NCBI GenBank assembly: GCA_001596135.1
Contig: CP014773.1
Span: forward strand, 2,666,001 to 2,730,000
Length of the DNA stretch: 64,000 nt
Direction of reading: 5' to 3'
From: Mucilaginibacter sp. PAMC 26640
Lineage (GTDB): Bacteria > Bacteroidota > Bacteroidia > Sphingobacteriales > Sphingobacteriaceae
The notes beneath the pieces were generated by a model that saw only the letters and a program-made list of their open reading frames with translations, did not search any database and had not been told where the DNA came from. Made by a program: the position numbers and the translations under genes. Numbering within the stretch: the first letter of the stretch is position 1; every line of letters begins with the position of its first letter. Below are positions 44,496 to 53,138 of the stretch, in pieces.

Positions 44496-45575
44496 ATGAG
44501 TTTAAAAGATTATAAAGGTGTTCTGCATGGCGATCAGGTGCAGGAACTATTTGAAGCAGCTAAAGTGCACCAGTTTGCATTACCTGCGGTAAACGTTATT
44601 GGTACCAATACCATCAACGCAGTTATGGAAACAGCAAAGGCTGTTAACTCTCCTGTAATTATCCAGTTATCAAACGGCGGCGCGCAGTTTTATGCTGGTA
44701 AAACTTTAGATAACTCTAAGCTGCAGGCCTGTATCCTTGGTGGTGTATCTGCCGCTAAGCACGTGCATTTACTGGCTGAGCATTACGGTGTTGCGGTTAT
44801 ATTACATACCGACCATGCTGCAAAAAAATTATTGCCTTGGATTGACGGTTTGTTAGAGCATGGTGAAAAATTCTTTGCTGAAACCGGCAAGCCTTTGTTT
44901 TCATCGCATATGCTGGATCTTTCTGAAGAATCTATAGAAGAAAATATCGAAATCTCGGCGAAGTATCTGGCCCGCATGGCCAAAATGGGTATGACTATAG
45001 AGATTGAACTTGGTGTTACAGGCGGCGAAGAAGACGGTGTAGATAACTCTGATGTGGATAGCTCACGCTTATACACCCAGCCGGAAGAAGTTGCTTATGC
45101 TTACGAAGAACTTTCTAAAGTTAGCCCACGCTTTACAATTGCTGCTGCATTTGGAAACGTACACGGCGTTTACAAACCGGGCAACGTTAAATTACAACCG
45201 GTTATCTTGCATAACTCACAGGTGTATTTAAAAGAGAAACACAGCCTTACTGCCGAGAAACCGATCAACTTTGTTTTCCATGGCGGTTCGGGTTCTAGCC
45301 AGGAAGAAATTCGCGAGGCGATCTCTTACGGTGCAATAAAAATGAACATCGATACCGATATGCAGTTTGCATTTTGGGAAGGGATAAAAGATTACTACCA
45401 ATCTAAAGAGGGTTATTTGCAGACACAAATCGGTAGCCCTGATGGTGAGGATTCTCCGAACAAAAAATATTACGATCCGCGCGTTTGGTTACGCAAAGCT
45501 GAGGAAAGTTTTGTAAAACGTTTAACTGTAGCTTTTGGCGATTTAAATTGTATCGACGCTACCAGCAAGATCTAA
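44496..45575 (+). CDS. fbaA: Class II fructose-bisphosphate aldolase
   Basis: A 359-residue zinc-dependent aldolase of glycolysis and gluconeogenesis that splits fructose-1,6-bisphosphate. The zinc ligands include His in LHTDHAAKK, GNVHGVYKP and VFHGGSGSS, and the class IIA signature IELGVTGGEEDGVDNS is present. Length matches the class IIA type. The gene ends just upstream of a strong terminator, so it is probably monocistronic. Confidence 0.95.
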   Translation: MSLKDYKGVLHGDQVQELFEAAKVHQFALPAVNVIGTNTINAVMETAKAVNSPVIIQLSNGGAQFYAGKTLDNSKLQACILGGVSAAKHVHLLAEHYGVAVILHTDHAAKKLLPWIDGLLEHGEKFFAETGKPLFSSHMLDLSEESIEENIEISAKYLARMAKMGMTIEIELGVTGGEEDGVDNSDVDSSRLYTQPEEVAYAYEELSKVSPRFTIAAAFGNVHGVYKPGNVKLQPVILHNSQVYLKEKHSLTAEKPINFVFHGGSGSSQEEIREAISYGAIKMNIDTDMQFAFWEGIKDYYQSKEGYLQTQIGSPDGEDSPNKKYYDPRVWLRKAEESFVKRLTVAFGDLNCIDATSKI

Positions 45576-45600
45576 GTTAAAGAGCATATAGGAATAAAAA

Positions 45601-45625
45601 GCGCCAGTGTTAATAACATTGGCGC
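45601..45625 (+). terminator. Terminator after the aldolase gene
   Basis: GCGCCAGTGTT (45601-45611) pairs with AACATTGGCGC (45615-45625), with one G-T pair, and is flanked by A5 and T7. Confidence 0.88.
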
Positions 45626-45660
45626 TTTTTTTAGGTTATAGATAAAAATTATACGGGAAC

Positions 45661-46161
45661 ATGGCAAAGAAAAACGATAAAAACCTTTTTGAAAAATTCG
45701 CAAACTGGGCAACCATGGCAACAGGAAGCTCTGCTGCTTTTATAATTGCCATGCTAACGATTGTTATTTGGCTGATTACCGGCCCGATTTTTAAATATTC
45801 CGACACTTGGCAACTGATCATTAACACAGGCACCACTATTGTCACTTTCCTGATGGTGTTCCTCATCCAAAAGTCGCAAAATAAGGATTCTAAAGCCATT
45901 CACTTAAAATTGAACGAGTTGCTTGCGGCTCACCAGGGTGCCAGTAACCGGATGGTTAATATTGAAGCGTTGAGTGAAAAAGAGCTTGATCAGTTGCGGA
46001 AATTCTATGTAAAATTGTCGCAGCTTGCGGAGAAAGAGGATGATTTAACATGTACGCACTCAATAGACGCTGCAGAAGAAAATCATAATACCAAGATTAC
46101 AAATTACAAAACGAAAGCTCATTACAATAATGGACTCAAAAATAGAAGTAAAGCAAATTAG
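45661..46161 (+). CDS. Low-affinity iron permease family membrane protein
   Basis: A 166-residue protein with two close hydrophobic helices (about residues 22-42 and 52-70), a QKSQNKDSKAIHLKLNELL cytoplasmic segment and a soluble tail. These features match the small bacterial relatives of the yeast low-affinity iron permease Fet4. Metal transport is known for the fungal member, but the bacterial role is not established. It starts 86 bp after the aldolase gene, beyond the terminator, and overlaps the next gene by 32 bp. Confidence 0.78.
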   Translation: MAKKNDKNLFEKFANWATMATGSSAAFIIAMLTIVIWLITGPIFKYSDTWQLIINTGTTIVTFLMVFLIQKSQNKDSKAIHLKLNELLAAHQGASNRMVNIEALSEKELDQLRKFYVKLSQLAEKEDDLTCTHSIDAAEENHNTKITNYKTKAHYNNGLKNRSKAN

Positions 46162-46564
46162 TGCTCCTGCTGATCTATCTGAAGCTTTTTTTATCCGCCA
46201 CGAAGTATTTGTAGAGGAGCAGGGATGTCCTGCTAGCTTAGAGGTTGAAGGTAATGATATCTCCATCCATTTTTTAGCTACGATTGATGGTAAACCCGCA
46301 GCTGCGTGCCGATGGAGAAAAACTGATAAAGGAGTTAAACTAGAACGTTTTGCGGTATTAAAAAAATATCGTGGCCGCGGTTTAGGGCAGGAAATGGTAA
46401 AAACTGTTTTAGAAAATTTGCCGGCTAATGCACCACTAATTTATTTACACTCCCAGGTAGATGCGGTAAGCTTATATGAGCGCTTCGGTTTCAAGAAAAT
46501 AGGAAATGAATTTATGGAAGCTGGTATAAGGCATTTTACAATGGAAATTCCCCCCAGCCCCTGA
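46130..46564 (+). CDS. GNAT family N-acetyltransferase
   Basis: A 144-residue acetyltransferase of the GNAT fold, close to the ElaA/YjdJ style. The acetyl-CoA binding segment is LKKYRGRGLGQEMVK (R-x-x-G-x-G/A), preceded by a beta strand with KLERFAVL. The substrate is not predictable. The gene overlaps the upstream gene by 32 bp. Its last codons, for PPSP and the TGA stop, are made of the CCCCAGCCCCTGAAGGGG element also seen at accD. Confidence 0.85.
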   Translation: MDSKIEVKQISAPADLSEAFFIRHEVFVEEQGCPASLEVEGNDISIHFLATIDGKPAAACRWRKTDKGVKLERFAVLKKYRGRGLGQEMVKTVLENLPANAPLIYLHSQVDAVSLYERFGFKKIGNEFMEAGIRHFTMEIPPSP

Positions 46565-46572
46565 AGGGGAAG
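46547..46572 (+). repeat. C-rich palindromic element at the end of the GNAT gene
   Basis: CCCCCCAGCCCCTGAAGGGG and flanking bases copy the core of the accD-side repeat (43318-43345), with shorter runs. The TGA in the centre of CCCCTGAAGGGG is the stop of the GNAT gene. Confidence 0.7.
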
Positions 46573-46610
46573 CAAAATTAGAAAATCGTTGCATTCATAT
46601 ACATAATTAC

Positions 46611-46639
46611 CCAATCACTCCTATTTGTTTAGGAGTTGG
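46611..46639. terminator. Possible terminator between the GNAT and HMG-CoA lyase genes
   Basis: CTCCTA (46618-46623) pairs with TAGGAG (46630-46635), and CCAA (46611-46614) with TTGG (46636-46639) across a three-base bulge. The run of T is weak. Confidence 0.4.
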
Positions 46640-46648
46640 GCGTTGACA

Positions 46649-47506
46649 CTATGCGCCAAATACCCTTCCCGAATAATCCATCGCTTCCTGTAATTTATCC
46701 AAATCTAGCCCTGTGTCGCTATTTTGGTGCAAAAGGTAAGCCAGCAGGTTTTCGGTGGCAATGTTGCCTGTCAGCTCGTCTTTAGCCATTGGGCAGCCAC
46801 CATAACCTTTCAGCGCAGCATCAAACCGGGTGCAGCCGCTTTCATAAGCAGCGGCAATTTTATCCTGCCAGGTATCAGGTGTTGAATGTAAATGTAAACC
46901 GAAGCTGGTTATCGGCGATTGTTGAACCAATGCCGGATAGAGCGTAGTGATCTGTTCAGGCGTACCAACACCAATGGTATCGGAGAGGGCAATATAACCG
47001 ATTCCCTCGTTAATCAGTTGCTGCGCCCAGTGCTGCACAATTTCCGTGCTCCAGTCATCTCCGTAGGGGTTGCCAAATCCCATCGACAAATAAATTAACA
47101 GCGTTTTGTTTTTAGCAGTGCACAGCTCGTTCATCCGCTTTACATCATCAAAAGCATTGGCCATTGAGGTATTTGTATTTCGCTGCTGAAATGTTTCTGA
47201 TAATGAAAACGGGTAGCCTAAGAACGTGATCTCTTCGTGACTGGCGGCTTCCTCCGCACCACGGTAATTGGCAACGATAGCTAAAAGCTTGGATGGAGTG
47301 TTGCTCAGGTCGAGTTTACGCAATACTTCTTTTGTATCCCGCATTTGCGGCACCGCTTTCGGCGATACAAAGCTTCCAAAATCAATCGTATCAAAGCCAA
47401 CCTGCAGCAACAGATTTATATATTCTGCTTTTACGTTAGTGGGTATAAATTCGGTAAGCCCCTGCATAGCATCGCGGGGGCATTCGGTTATTTTGGTATC
47501 AGGCAT
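46649..47506 (-). CDS. Hydroxymethylglutaryl-CoA lyase
   Basis: A 285-residue TIM-barrel enzyme that cleaves HMG-CoA to acetyl-CoA and acetoacetate in leucine breakdown. The N terminus ECPRDAMQG carries the conserved Arg and Asp, HLHS contains metal-binding histidines, and the signature FDAALKGYGGCPMAKDELTGNIATENLL contains the catalytic Cys. The absence of an organelle signal fits a bacterial enzyme. The start codon shares one base with the stop of the NDH-2 gene upstream, so they are co-transcribed. Confidence 0.9.
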   Translation of the reverse strand: MPDTKITECPRDAMQGLTEFIPTNVKAEYINLLLQVGFDTIDFGSFVSPKAVPQMRDTKEVLRKLDLSNTPSKLLAIVANYRGAEEAASHEEITFLGYPFSLSETFQQRNTNTSMANAFDDVKRMNELCTAKNKTLLIYLSMGFGNPYGDDWSTEIVQHWAQQLINEGIGYIALSDTIGVGTPEQITTLYPALVQQSPITSFGLHLHSTPDTWQDKIAAAYESGCTRFDAALKGYGGCPMAKDELTGNIATENLLAYLLHQNSDTGLDLDKLQEAMDYSGRVFGA

Positions 47507-48819
47507 TAATCTGGTTTTGAAACTTGAGCATTCTTATCTACCAGGGCTTCTCGCTTGAAATTGCGGATGATGAGCCTGCTGCCGCCATTATAGGTAATAT
47601 AGCTGGAAATCCAGTTAATGAATACGATAACCCGGTTTCGGCCACCCATCAACGAAATCAAATGTATAAACATCCAGATGAGCCATGCAAAAAAGCCCTG
47701 AAACTTAATTTTGCCCAAATCTGCAATTGCCTTGTTTCTGCCAATGGTGGCCAGCGATCCTTTATCATTATATTTAAAAGCCTCGGTAGGTTCACCACTA
47801 ATCAGGCGCGCAATATTTTTACCGGTAAGTTCGCCCATTTGTATAGCTACCTGTGCAACACCAGGGTGGCCCTTTGGAGTTTCGGGCGTTATCATAGCAG
47901 ATACATCGCCAATGGCAAAGATATTTTCGCTGCCTACCATTTTTAATTTTTCATCCACTTTTACCCGGTTGCCTCTTTCAATCGAATCTTTTGAGACACC
48001 TTCTGGTATAACACCCATCACGCCAGCAGACCAGATCACATTTTTTGTACGGATACTTTTACCGCCTTCAAATTTTATCTCCTCGCCATTGTAGGTTTCC
48101 ACTTTTACGTTTAGCAAAACTTCAACGCCCATCTTTACCAGGAAATCTTGCGCGGCAGCAGAACCTTCGTCAGAAAACGGACCAAGCACCTTCGGCAGGA
48201 AATCTACCAGGTAAACCTTCATCTCCTCTTTCGCCAGTTCGGGGTAATCTTTATTAAGTACGTGGTTACGTAGTTCTGCCAGTGCCCCTGCAAGCTCCAC
48301 ACCGGTAGGGCCGGCCCCGACCAATACAAATGATAGGAATGGTGCGCGTTCTTCCTTGGTAGGCTTTAAAATGGCTTCCTCCAGGTTTTGCAGTACCATA
48401 TAGCGCAAGTTTAATGCCTCCGGGATAGATTTCATCGGCATAGCATAATGCTCAATCTCTTTATTGCCAAAAAAGTTGGTGGTAGAACCAGTGGCAATCA
48501 CCAGGTAATCATATGCGATATCGCCGATACCGGTTTTTACAATATTGGCTGCTGTATCGATACTTTTAACTTCCGTATGCCTGAACTTAAGATTTTTCTG
48601 CCCCTCGAAGTTTTTCCGCAAGGAGAAAGCGATAGACTCCGATTCGAGACTACCTGTAGCTACCTGGTAAAGTAGCGGCTGAAAGGTGTGATAGTTATGC
48701 TTATCAATTAATATTACTTCAACCGGTTTCTCTGCAAGGCGTTTTACAACTTCGATACCACCGAAGCCCCCGCCTATGACAACCACGACCGGGAATTTTG
48801 AAAGATTATTGCTATTCAT
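47506..48819 (-). CDS. Type II NADH dehydrogenase (NDH-2) family oxidoreductase
   Basis: A 437-residue FAD enzyme that passes electrons from NADH to quinone at the inner membrane without pumping protons. The FAD-binding site is VVIGGGFGGIE near the N terminus, the NAD-binding site is VLVGAGPTGVELAGAL (about 170-185), and the second FAD region is IFAIGDVSAM. A hydrophobic C-terminal part (GFFAWLIWMFIHLISLMGG) would attach it to the membrane. The gene is followed directly by HMG-CoA lyase on the same strand. Confidence 0.93.
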   Translation of the reverse strand: MNSNNLSKFPVVVVIGGGFGGIEVVKRLAEKPVEVILIDKHNYHTFQPLLYQVATGSLESESIAFSLRKNFEGQKNLKFRHTEVKSIDTAANIVKTGIGDIAYDYLVIATGSTTNFFGNKEIEHYAMPMKSIPEALNLRYMVLQNLEEAILKPTKEERAPFLSFVLVGAGPTGVELAGALAELRNHVLNKDYPELAKEEMKVYLVDFLPKVLGPFSDEGSAAAQDFLVKMGVEVLLNVKVETYNGEEIKFEGGKSIRTKNVIWSAGVMGVIPEGVSKDSIERGNRVKVDEKLKMVGSENIFAIGDVSAMITPETPKGHPGVAQVAIQMGELTGKNIARLISGEPTEAFKYNDKGSLATIGRNKAIADLGKIKFQGFFAWLIWMFIHLISLMGGRNRVIVFINWISSYITYNGGSRLIIRNFKREALVDKNAQVSKPD

Positions 48820-48920
48820 ATAGAGTAGATTTTTATTATATCCTTAGCTTTTATATTCACGAGGATGAAATGAGTGCTTTTGATTAACGGTAAAAGTTAA
48901 CCCGTTAGCTACTAAACAAA

Positions 48921-48949
48921 AAAGGCTCCAAATGTTCTTTGGAGCCTTT
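48921..48949 (-). terminator. Terminator after secDF
   Basis: AAAGGCTCCAAA (48921-48932) pairs perfectly with TTTGGAGCCTTT (48938-48949) around a five-base loop. On the minus strand it is followed by TTTGTTT, suiting the secDF transcript that ends at 48967. Confidence 0.85.
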
Positions 48950-48966
48950 TAATTAATTGTTATTTT

Positions 48967-51942
48967 TTATCTGAGGTCTTTTTTTCCAAAGTCGACAATA
49001 ACCGGGGTTGCAACGCAGATAGACGAGTAGGTACCAAAAAGTACACCGATCAATAAGGCGAAGGAGAACCCACGTAAAACATCACCACCGAACAAGAATA
49101 ATACAAGTAATATCAATACGACGGTTAATGCCGTGATGATTGTTCTGCTCAGTGTGTTGTTAATAGCATGGTTGATTACTTCTTTAGGATCATCAGTTTT
49201 AGCATGGTGCAGGTTCAGGAACTCGCGGATCCTGTCAAATACAACCACGGTGTCGTTAATGGAGTAACCAATCACGGTTAATAATGCAGCGATGAAGGCC
49301 TGGTCGATATCTAAAGAGAATGGTAATACATCTTTAAATAATGAGAAGAAGGATAACACCATTAATGCATCATGAACGGTTGCCACCATTGCGCCAAGGC
49401 TAAATTGCCATTTGCGGAACCTAACCAAAATATAAGCTGAGATCACCAGGATAGCAATGATGATGGTCCACTTTGCAGAAGCTTTCAGCTCATTTGCTAT
49501 CGTAGCTTCCACTTTTTCGTGGCTAAGGATATTTTTAGCTGTGATAGTAGTTGCCGGGCTTGATTTCAACGCATTGATAACAGCATTTTCAACTTTCGAA
49601 TCTGCATCCGGTTCGGTGCTGTCGATCATATAGTTAGTTGTGATGCTGATCCTGTCAGTACCAAATGTTTTAACCTCAGAACCAAAACCTAAGGATTTAT
49701 CAAGTTCTTTATGAACGTCATCTGGTGTAACGTTCTTACTGTTGAACTGTACGATATAGGTACGTCCGCCACCAAAATCTACACCGTAGTTAAAGCCGCG
49801 GGTAACCATCGATACCAAACCTGCAGCGATAAAAATGCCCGAGAAGGCATAGAATTTAAAACGGTTTTTTACGAAACCGTAGTTAGCATTTTTAAAAGTA
49901 TGTGAGCTCCATGGGTTAGAAAATTTAATATCCCAGCCTTTTTCCAGCATGAATTCAAATAATAATCTGGAAATCAATAATGAGCAGAACAAAGTAGTGA
50001 TGATACCGATCATCAATGTAGTAGCGAAACCCTGGATAGGGCCCGAACCGAAGACGAAAAGGATAACACCCGTTAGGAAGGTACTGATGTTGGCATCGAG
50101 AATAGATGGTAATGCATGTTTAAAACCATCAGCAATTGCAATTCGGATGGATTTGCCTAAACCGAGCTCTTCGCGCACACGTTCATAAACCAATACGTTG
50201 GCATCAACTGCCACACCTAGTATCAAAATGATACCCGCGATACCCGGAAGAGTTAATACAGCACGTAGGCTGATCAATACACCCATCAGGAAAAACACGT
50301 TGATCAAAACAGCAACTACTGCAACGGTACCTGCGCGGTTGTAGTAAGCGATCATAAAGATCAGGATAACCACTAAACCAAGAATACATGATAGTAAACC
50401 TGCGCTGATAGCCTCCTGGCCTAACGACGGACCTACCACGGCCTCTGTCATGATACGTGCAGGAGCGGGTAAACGCCCTGCTTTGAGGATGTTTGCCAAA
50501 TCCTTTGTATCTTCAACTTTAAAGTTACCAGAGATAGAGGATACACCGCCTGAGATTTCATTCTGAACGGTAGGTGCAGAATAAACATTATCATCGAGTA
50601 CGATAGCAATAGATCTTTTATTAGCGCCTGCAGATGCTTCTGCCGTGATATTTTTCCATTTCTGGGCACCTTGTGAAGTCATGTTCATGATAACTTCGTA
50701 GCCACCTTTAACAGGATCAACATCGCTGCGTGCATCGCTGATCACGTCGCCTGATAGTACAGGGCCGTTTTCAGCACCGCTCAGTTTGATAGCATACAAT
50801 TCAAACACCTTTGTGTTTTCAATAGGCTTAACGCTCCACAGGAATTTCATATTCTGTGGAATCACGGATTTTACTTCAGGTGAACGCATTACCTTGTTAA
50901 CCTTTGCCGTGTCATTAACAGCTGCCCGGCCAACAGTTGGGCCCGGGTATAATTGGCCCTGACCGTTTGCACCCTGGCCAACCATTGGTGCCAATATAGC
51001 AAACAAAGGATTTTGAGCAGCCAGCTGGGCTTTGTTATTTAATGACGATGAATCTTTATTGGTGTTATTTTTCAACTTAGCCAATAAGGAGTTTGCAGAA
51101 TCTTTTAAGCTCGTTGGACTTTTAGCAGTGGCAGCATTTTTTGCGGTGTCTTTTTTAGCAGTAGCTGCTTTATCTTTTGCAGCCAGCAGGCTGTTGATAT
51201 TACCCAGTAATTGGTAAACCTCACTGTTATCATAGGTTTGGTAAAATTCCAGTTTGGCCGAGCCAGATAATAATTTTCTAACACGTTCCGGTTCTTTAAC
51301 ACCAGGCAACTCAATCAATATCCGGTTGGTGCTTTTTTGCAGCTGGATGTTTGGCTGGGTAACACCAAACTGATCGATACGTGTGTGAAGAACGGTGTAG
51401 GACTGCTGAACTGCAGTGCTCGCCTGATCTTTAAGATAGGTTTTAACATCGCCGTTCGACGCATTGAACTTTAAATGGTCCTGGTTGTTGCTGTTTGCGA
51501 AGATAGCTGCAAGTTTGCCGTTAGGTGCAATCTTTTCGTAGGCATCAACAAATAGGGTGATGTAATCTTTTTGAGGATAAATTACAGCATCTTTTTGAGC
51601 CTGTACCAAGGCCTGTTTAAAAGCAGGGTCCTGGTTGTTGTTGGATAACGACTGTACCAGCTCGCGTAACGAGATTTGCATCGTTACGTTCATGCCACCT
51701 TTTAAATCCAAACCAAGCGCAAGCTCGCGGTCTAAACAATATTGATAGGTGTGGCCGAATAGCGGATATACCGGCTGAGTGGAAATAGAATCTAAATAGG
51801 CAGTTTCCTTTTCAGCATTTCCCTTTGCGTGTACCTTGGCATCGTTCTCAACTTTATGGGCCACCCATGTAAATGAAAGCTGGTATAAGCATACCACAGC
51901 CAGCAGAATGGCGAAAAATTTAATAACCCCTTTACCTTGCAT
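48967..51942 (-). CDS. secDF: Protein translocase subunit SecDF (fused)
   Basis: A 991-residue fusion of SecD and SecF, the proton-driven component that pulls secreted proteins across the inner membrane. The N-terminal SecD part has LGLDLKGGMNVTMQ, FGVTQPNIQLQKSTNRILIELPGVKEPERV, and the first set of six helices with GVAVDANVLVYERVREE. SecF begins near residue 700 with GVDFGGGRTYIVQF and ends with INDTVVVFDRIRE. A low-complexity region rich in Ala, Lys and Ser (about 255-315) interrupts the SecD periplasmic domain. Such fusion is usual in Bacteroidota. A TAGATTTG box at 51994-52001 may be the -7 element. Confidence 0.95.
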   Translation of the reverse strand: MQGKGVIKFFAILLAVVCLYQLSFTWVAHKVENDAKVHAKGNAEKETAYLDSISTQPVYPLFGHTYQYCLDRELALGLDLKGGMNVTMQISLRELVQSLSNNNQDPAFKQALVQAQKDAVIYPQKDYITLFVDAYEKIAPNGKLAAIFANSNNQDHLKFNASNGDVKTYLKDQASTAVQQSYTVLHTRIDQFGVTQPNIQLQKSTNRILIELPGVKEPERVRKLLSGSAKLEFYQTYDNSEVYQLLGNINSLLAAKDKAATAKKDTAKNAATAKSPTSLKDSANSLLAKLKNNTNKDSSSLNNKAQLAAQNPLFAILAPMVGQGANGQGQLYPGPTVGRAAVNDTAKVNKVMRSPEVKSVIPQNMKFLWSVKPIENTKVFELYAIKLSGAENGPVLSGDVISDARSDVDPVKGGYEVIMNMTSQGAQKWKNITAEASAGANKRSIAIVLDDNVYSAPTVQNEISGGVSSISGNFKVEDTKDLANILKAGRLPAPARIMTEAVVGPSLGQEAISAGLLSCILGLVVILIFMIAYYNRAGTVAVVAVLINVFFLMGVLISLRAVLTLPGIAGIILILGVAVDANVLVYERVREELGLGKSIRIAIADGFKHALPSILDANISTFLTGVILFVFGSGPIQGFATTLMIGIITTLFCSLLISRLLFEFMLEKGWDIKFSNPWSSHTFKNANYGFVKNRFKFYAFSGIFIAAGLVSMVTRGFNYGVDFGGGRTYIVQFNSKNVTPDDVHKELDKSLGFGSEVKTFGTDRISITTNYMIDSTEPDADSKVENAVINALKSSPATTITAKNILSHEKVEATIANELKASAKWTIIIAILVISAYILVRFRKWQFSLGAMVATVHDALMVLSFFSLFKDVLPFSLDIDQAFIAALLTVIGYSINDTVVVFDRIREFLNLHHAKTDDPKEVINHAINNTLSRTIITALTVVLILLVLFLFGGDVLRGFSFALLIGVLFGTYSSICVATPVIVDFGKKDLR

Positions 51943-52056
51943 CTCGAATTTATATGTAATTAATTAGTTTATAAGCTTTTTAAAAATAGACGGCAAATCT
52001 AATAAAATTTCACAAGCATGAAATTTTTAATTCAAACAAAATAATCGATGTTTTTG

Positions 52057-52539
52057 TTATCGGCGCTCAAGTTCAATGAATGCGTAAGGGATGGGGTTTT
52101 TCTCATCGGCATCAAAATTTTCCCGGTTCACCTCGTTCCATTGGCTGTGGTCAATTTCAGGGAAAAAAGTATCAGCCTCAAAGTCTTTGTGGATAATGGT
52201 TAGATAGATGCGGTCGGTCTTTTCCATGGCCTGCCGGTAAATTTCGGCTCCGCCAATAATAAACACTTCTTCGTCCTGCGCACAAAGCTTAAGGCCTTCG
52301 TCGATAGATTTGACCACCTCGCAGCCGGTGATTTCAATATCCTGCCGGGTAACTACAATGTTCCTTCGTTTTGGCAAAGGCTTACCCACAGAATCGAATG
52401 TTTTTCGCCCCATGATAACGGTGTGTCCCGATGTGATCTCTTTAAAATGTTTCAGATCGTTCGGCATGTGCCAAAGCAACTGGTTGTTTTTACCGATAGC
52501 GTAATTTTCGCCAATGGCGACGATTATGGATATGATCAT
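52057..52539 (-). CDS. folA: Dihydrofolate reductase
   Basis: A 160-residue enzyme that reduces dihydrofolate to tetrahydrofolate with NADPH. The sequence shows IVAIGENYAIGKNNQLLWHMPNDLKHFKEIT, VIMGRKTFDS (NADPH and folate site) and VFIIGGAEIYRQAM. The start overlaps the stop of the toxin gene by 4 bp, and thyA, which produces the dihydrofolate, lies beyond the toxin pair. The unit therefore looks like a thyA-antitoxin-toxin-folA operon. Confidence 0.95.
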   Translation of the reverse strand: MIISIIVAIGENYAIGKNNQLLWHMPNDLKHFKEITSGHTVIMGRKTFDSVGKPLPKRRNIVVTRQDIEITGCEVVKSIDEGLKLCAQDEEVFIIGGAEIYRQAMEKTDRIYLTIIHKDFEADTFFPEIDHSQWNEVNRENFDADEKNPIPYAFIELERR

Positions 52540-52916
52540 TGGATTTTTATTGAATTTGCCATAATCCAGACTTTTATTTGATCGAAATGGATTTCGCCCA
52601 TGCTGGCGGCAATTGATATATCATACTTTTCTTTTTGAGATGCAATCATCGTTAAGTTTTCCAGTCGCAAAGTAAGACGCAGCAAAAGATATGCTATCCT
52701 TTTATTTCCGTCGACAAAAGGATGATTAATAATGAGGCTCTCGAATATGGCAGCAGCTTTATCCGCAGCAGTTGGATAAAGATCTTGCTGGTCGAATGTC
52801 ATGAAGGGACGCGCCAACGCCGCTTCTAAACCTGCAATATCCCTGATGCCTTTGCTTCCTCCAAACTGGTCAATTAAGTTGTTGTGGTAAACTTCAACTT
52901 CTTGTAAATTTATCAT
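52536..52916 (-). CDS. Doc-like (Fic/DOC) toxin
   Basis: A 126-residue Fic-fold protein of the death-on-curing type. The catalytic motif HPFVDGNKR spans His65 to Arg73. Doc toxins transfer phosphate to elongation factor Tu. The gene overlaps the upstream small gene by 4 bp and folA by 4 bp, so it is translationally coupled on both sides. The neutralising partner is the 66-residue protein upstream. Its placement within a folate/thymidylate operon is unusual. Confidence 0.85.
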   Translation of the reverse strand: MINLQEVEVYHNNLIDQFGGSKGIRDIAGLEAALARPFMTFDQQDLYPTAADKAAAIFESLIINHPFVDGNKRIAYLLLRLTLRLENLTMIASQKEKYDISIAASMGEIHFDQIKVWIMANSIKIQ

Positions 52917-53113
52917 TGCGCAAGCTTTCTGAATACCTCTTCATCTTCCGCAATTATTTCTTTGACATATTCTGCACGCTTCGCTCTCTCTGCAATTTTT
53001 GTATTAAGATCTTGGATGTATCCTAATGCTTCTTGCAAGACGATTTCTGGCGCACTGTCCGGAATCAGCTTTACAGCTTTTTCTATTTCTTCTTTTAATT
53101 CAGCAGTGCTCAT
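52913..53113 (-). CDS. Probable antitoxin of the Doc toxin
   Basis: A 66-residue protein starting at ATG 53113 (MSTAELKEEIEKAVKLIPDS). It is predicted to be fully helical, with a hydrophobic-heptad helix in the middle and a charged tail (YVKEIIAEDEEVFRKLAQ) that could block the toxin. An in-frame TTG at 53131 would add six residues and is less likely. No Phd/YefM N-terminal fold is recognisable, so the antitoxin role is inferred from size, overlap and position. It ends in an ATGA overlap with the toxin start. Confidence 0.72.
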   Translation of the reverse strand: MSTAELKEEIEKAVKLIPDSAPEIVLQEALGYIQDLNTKIAERAKRAEYVKEIIAEDEEVFRKLAQ

Positions 53114-53138
53114 GATTTCAAATTTACGCAATCCTCAA

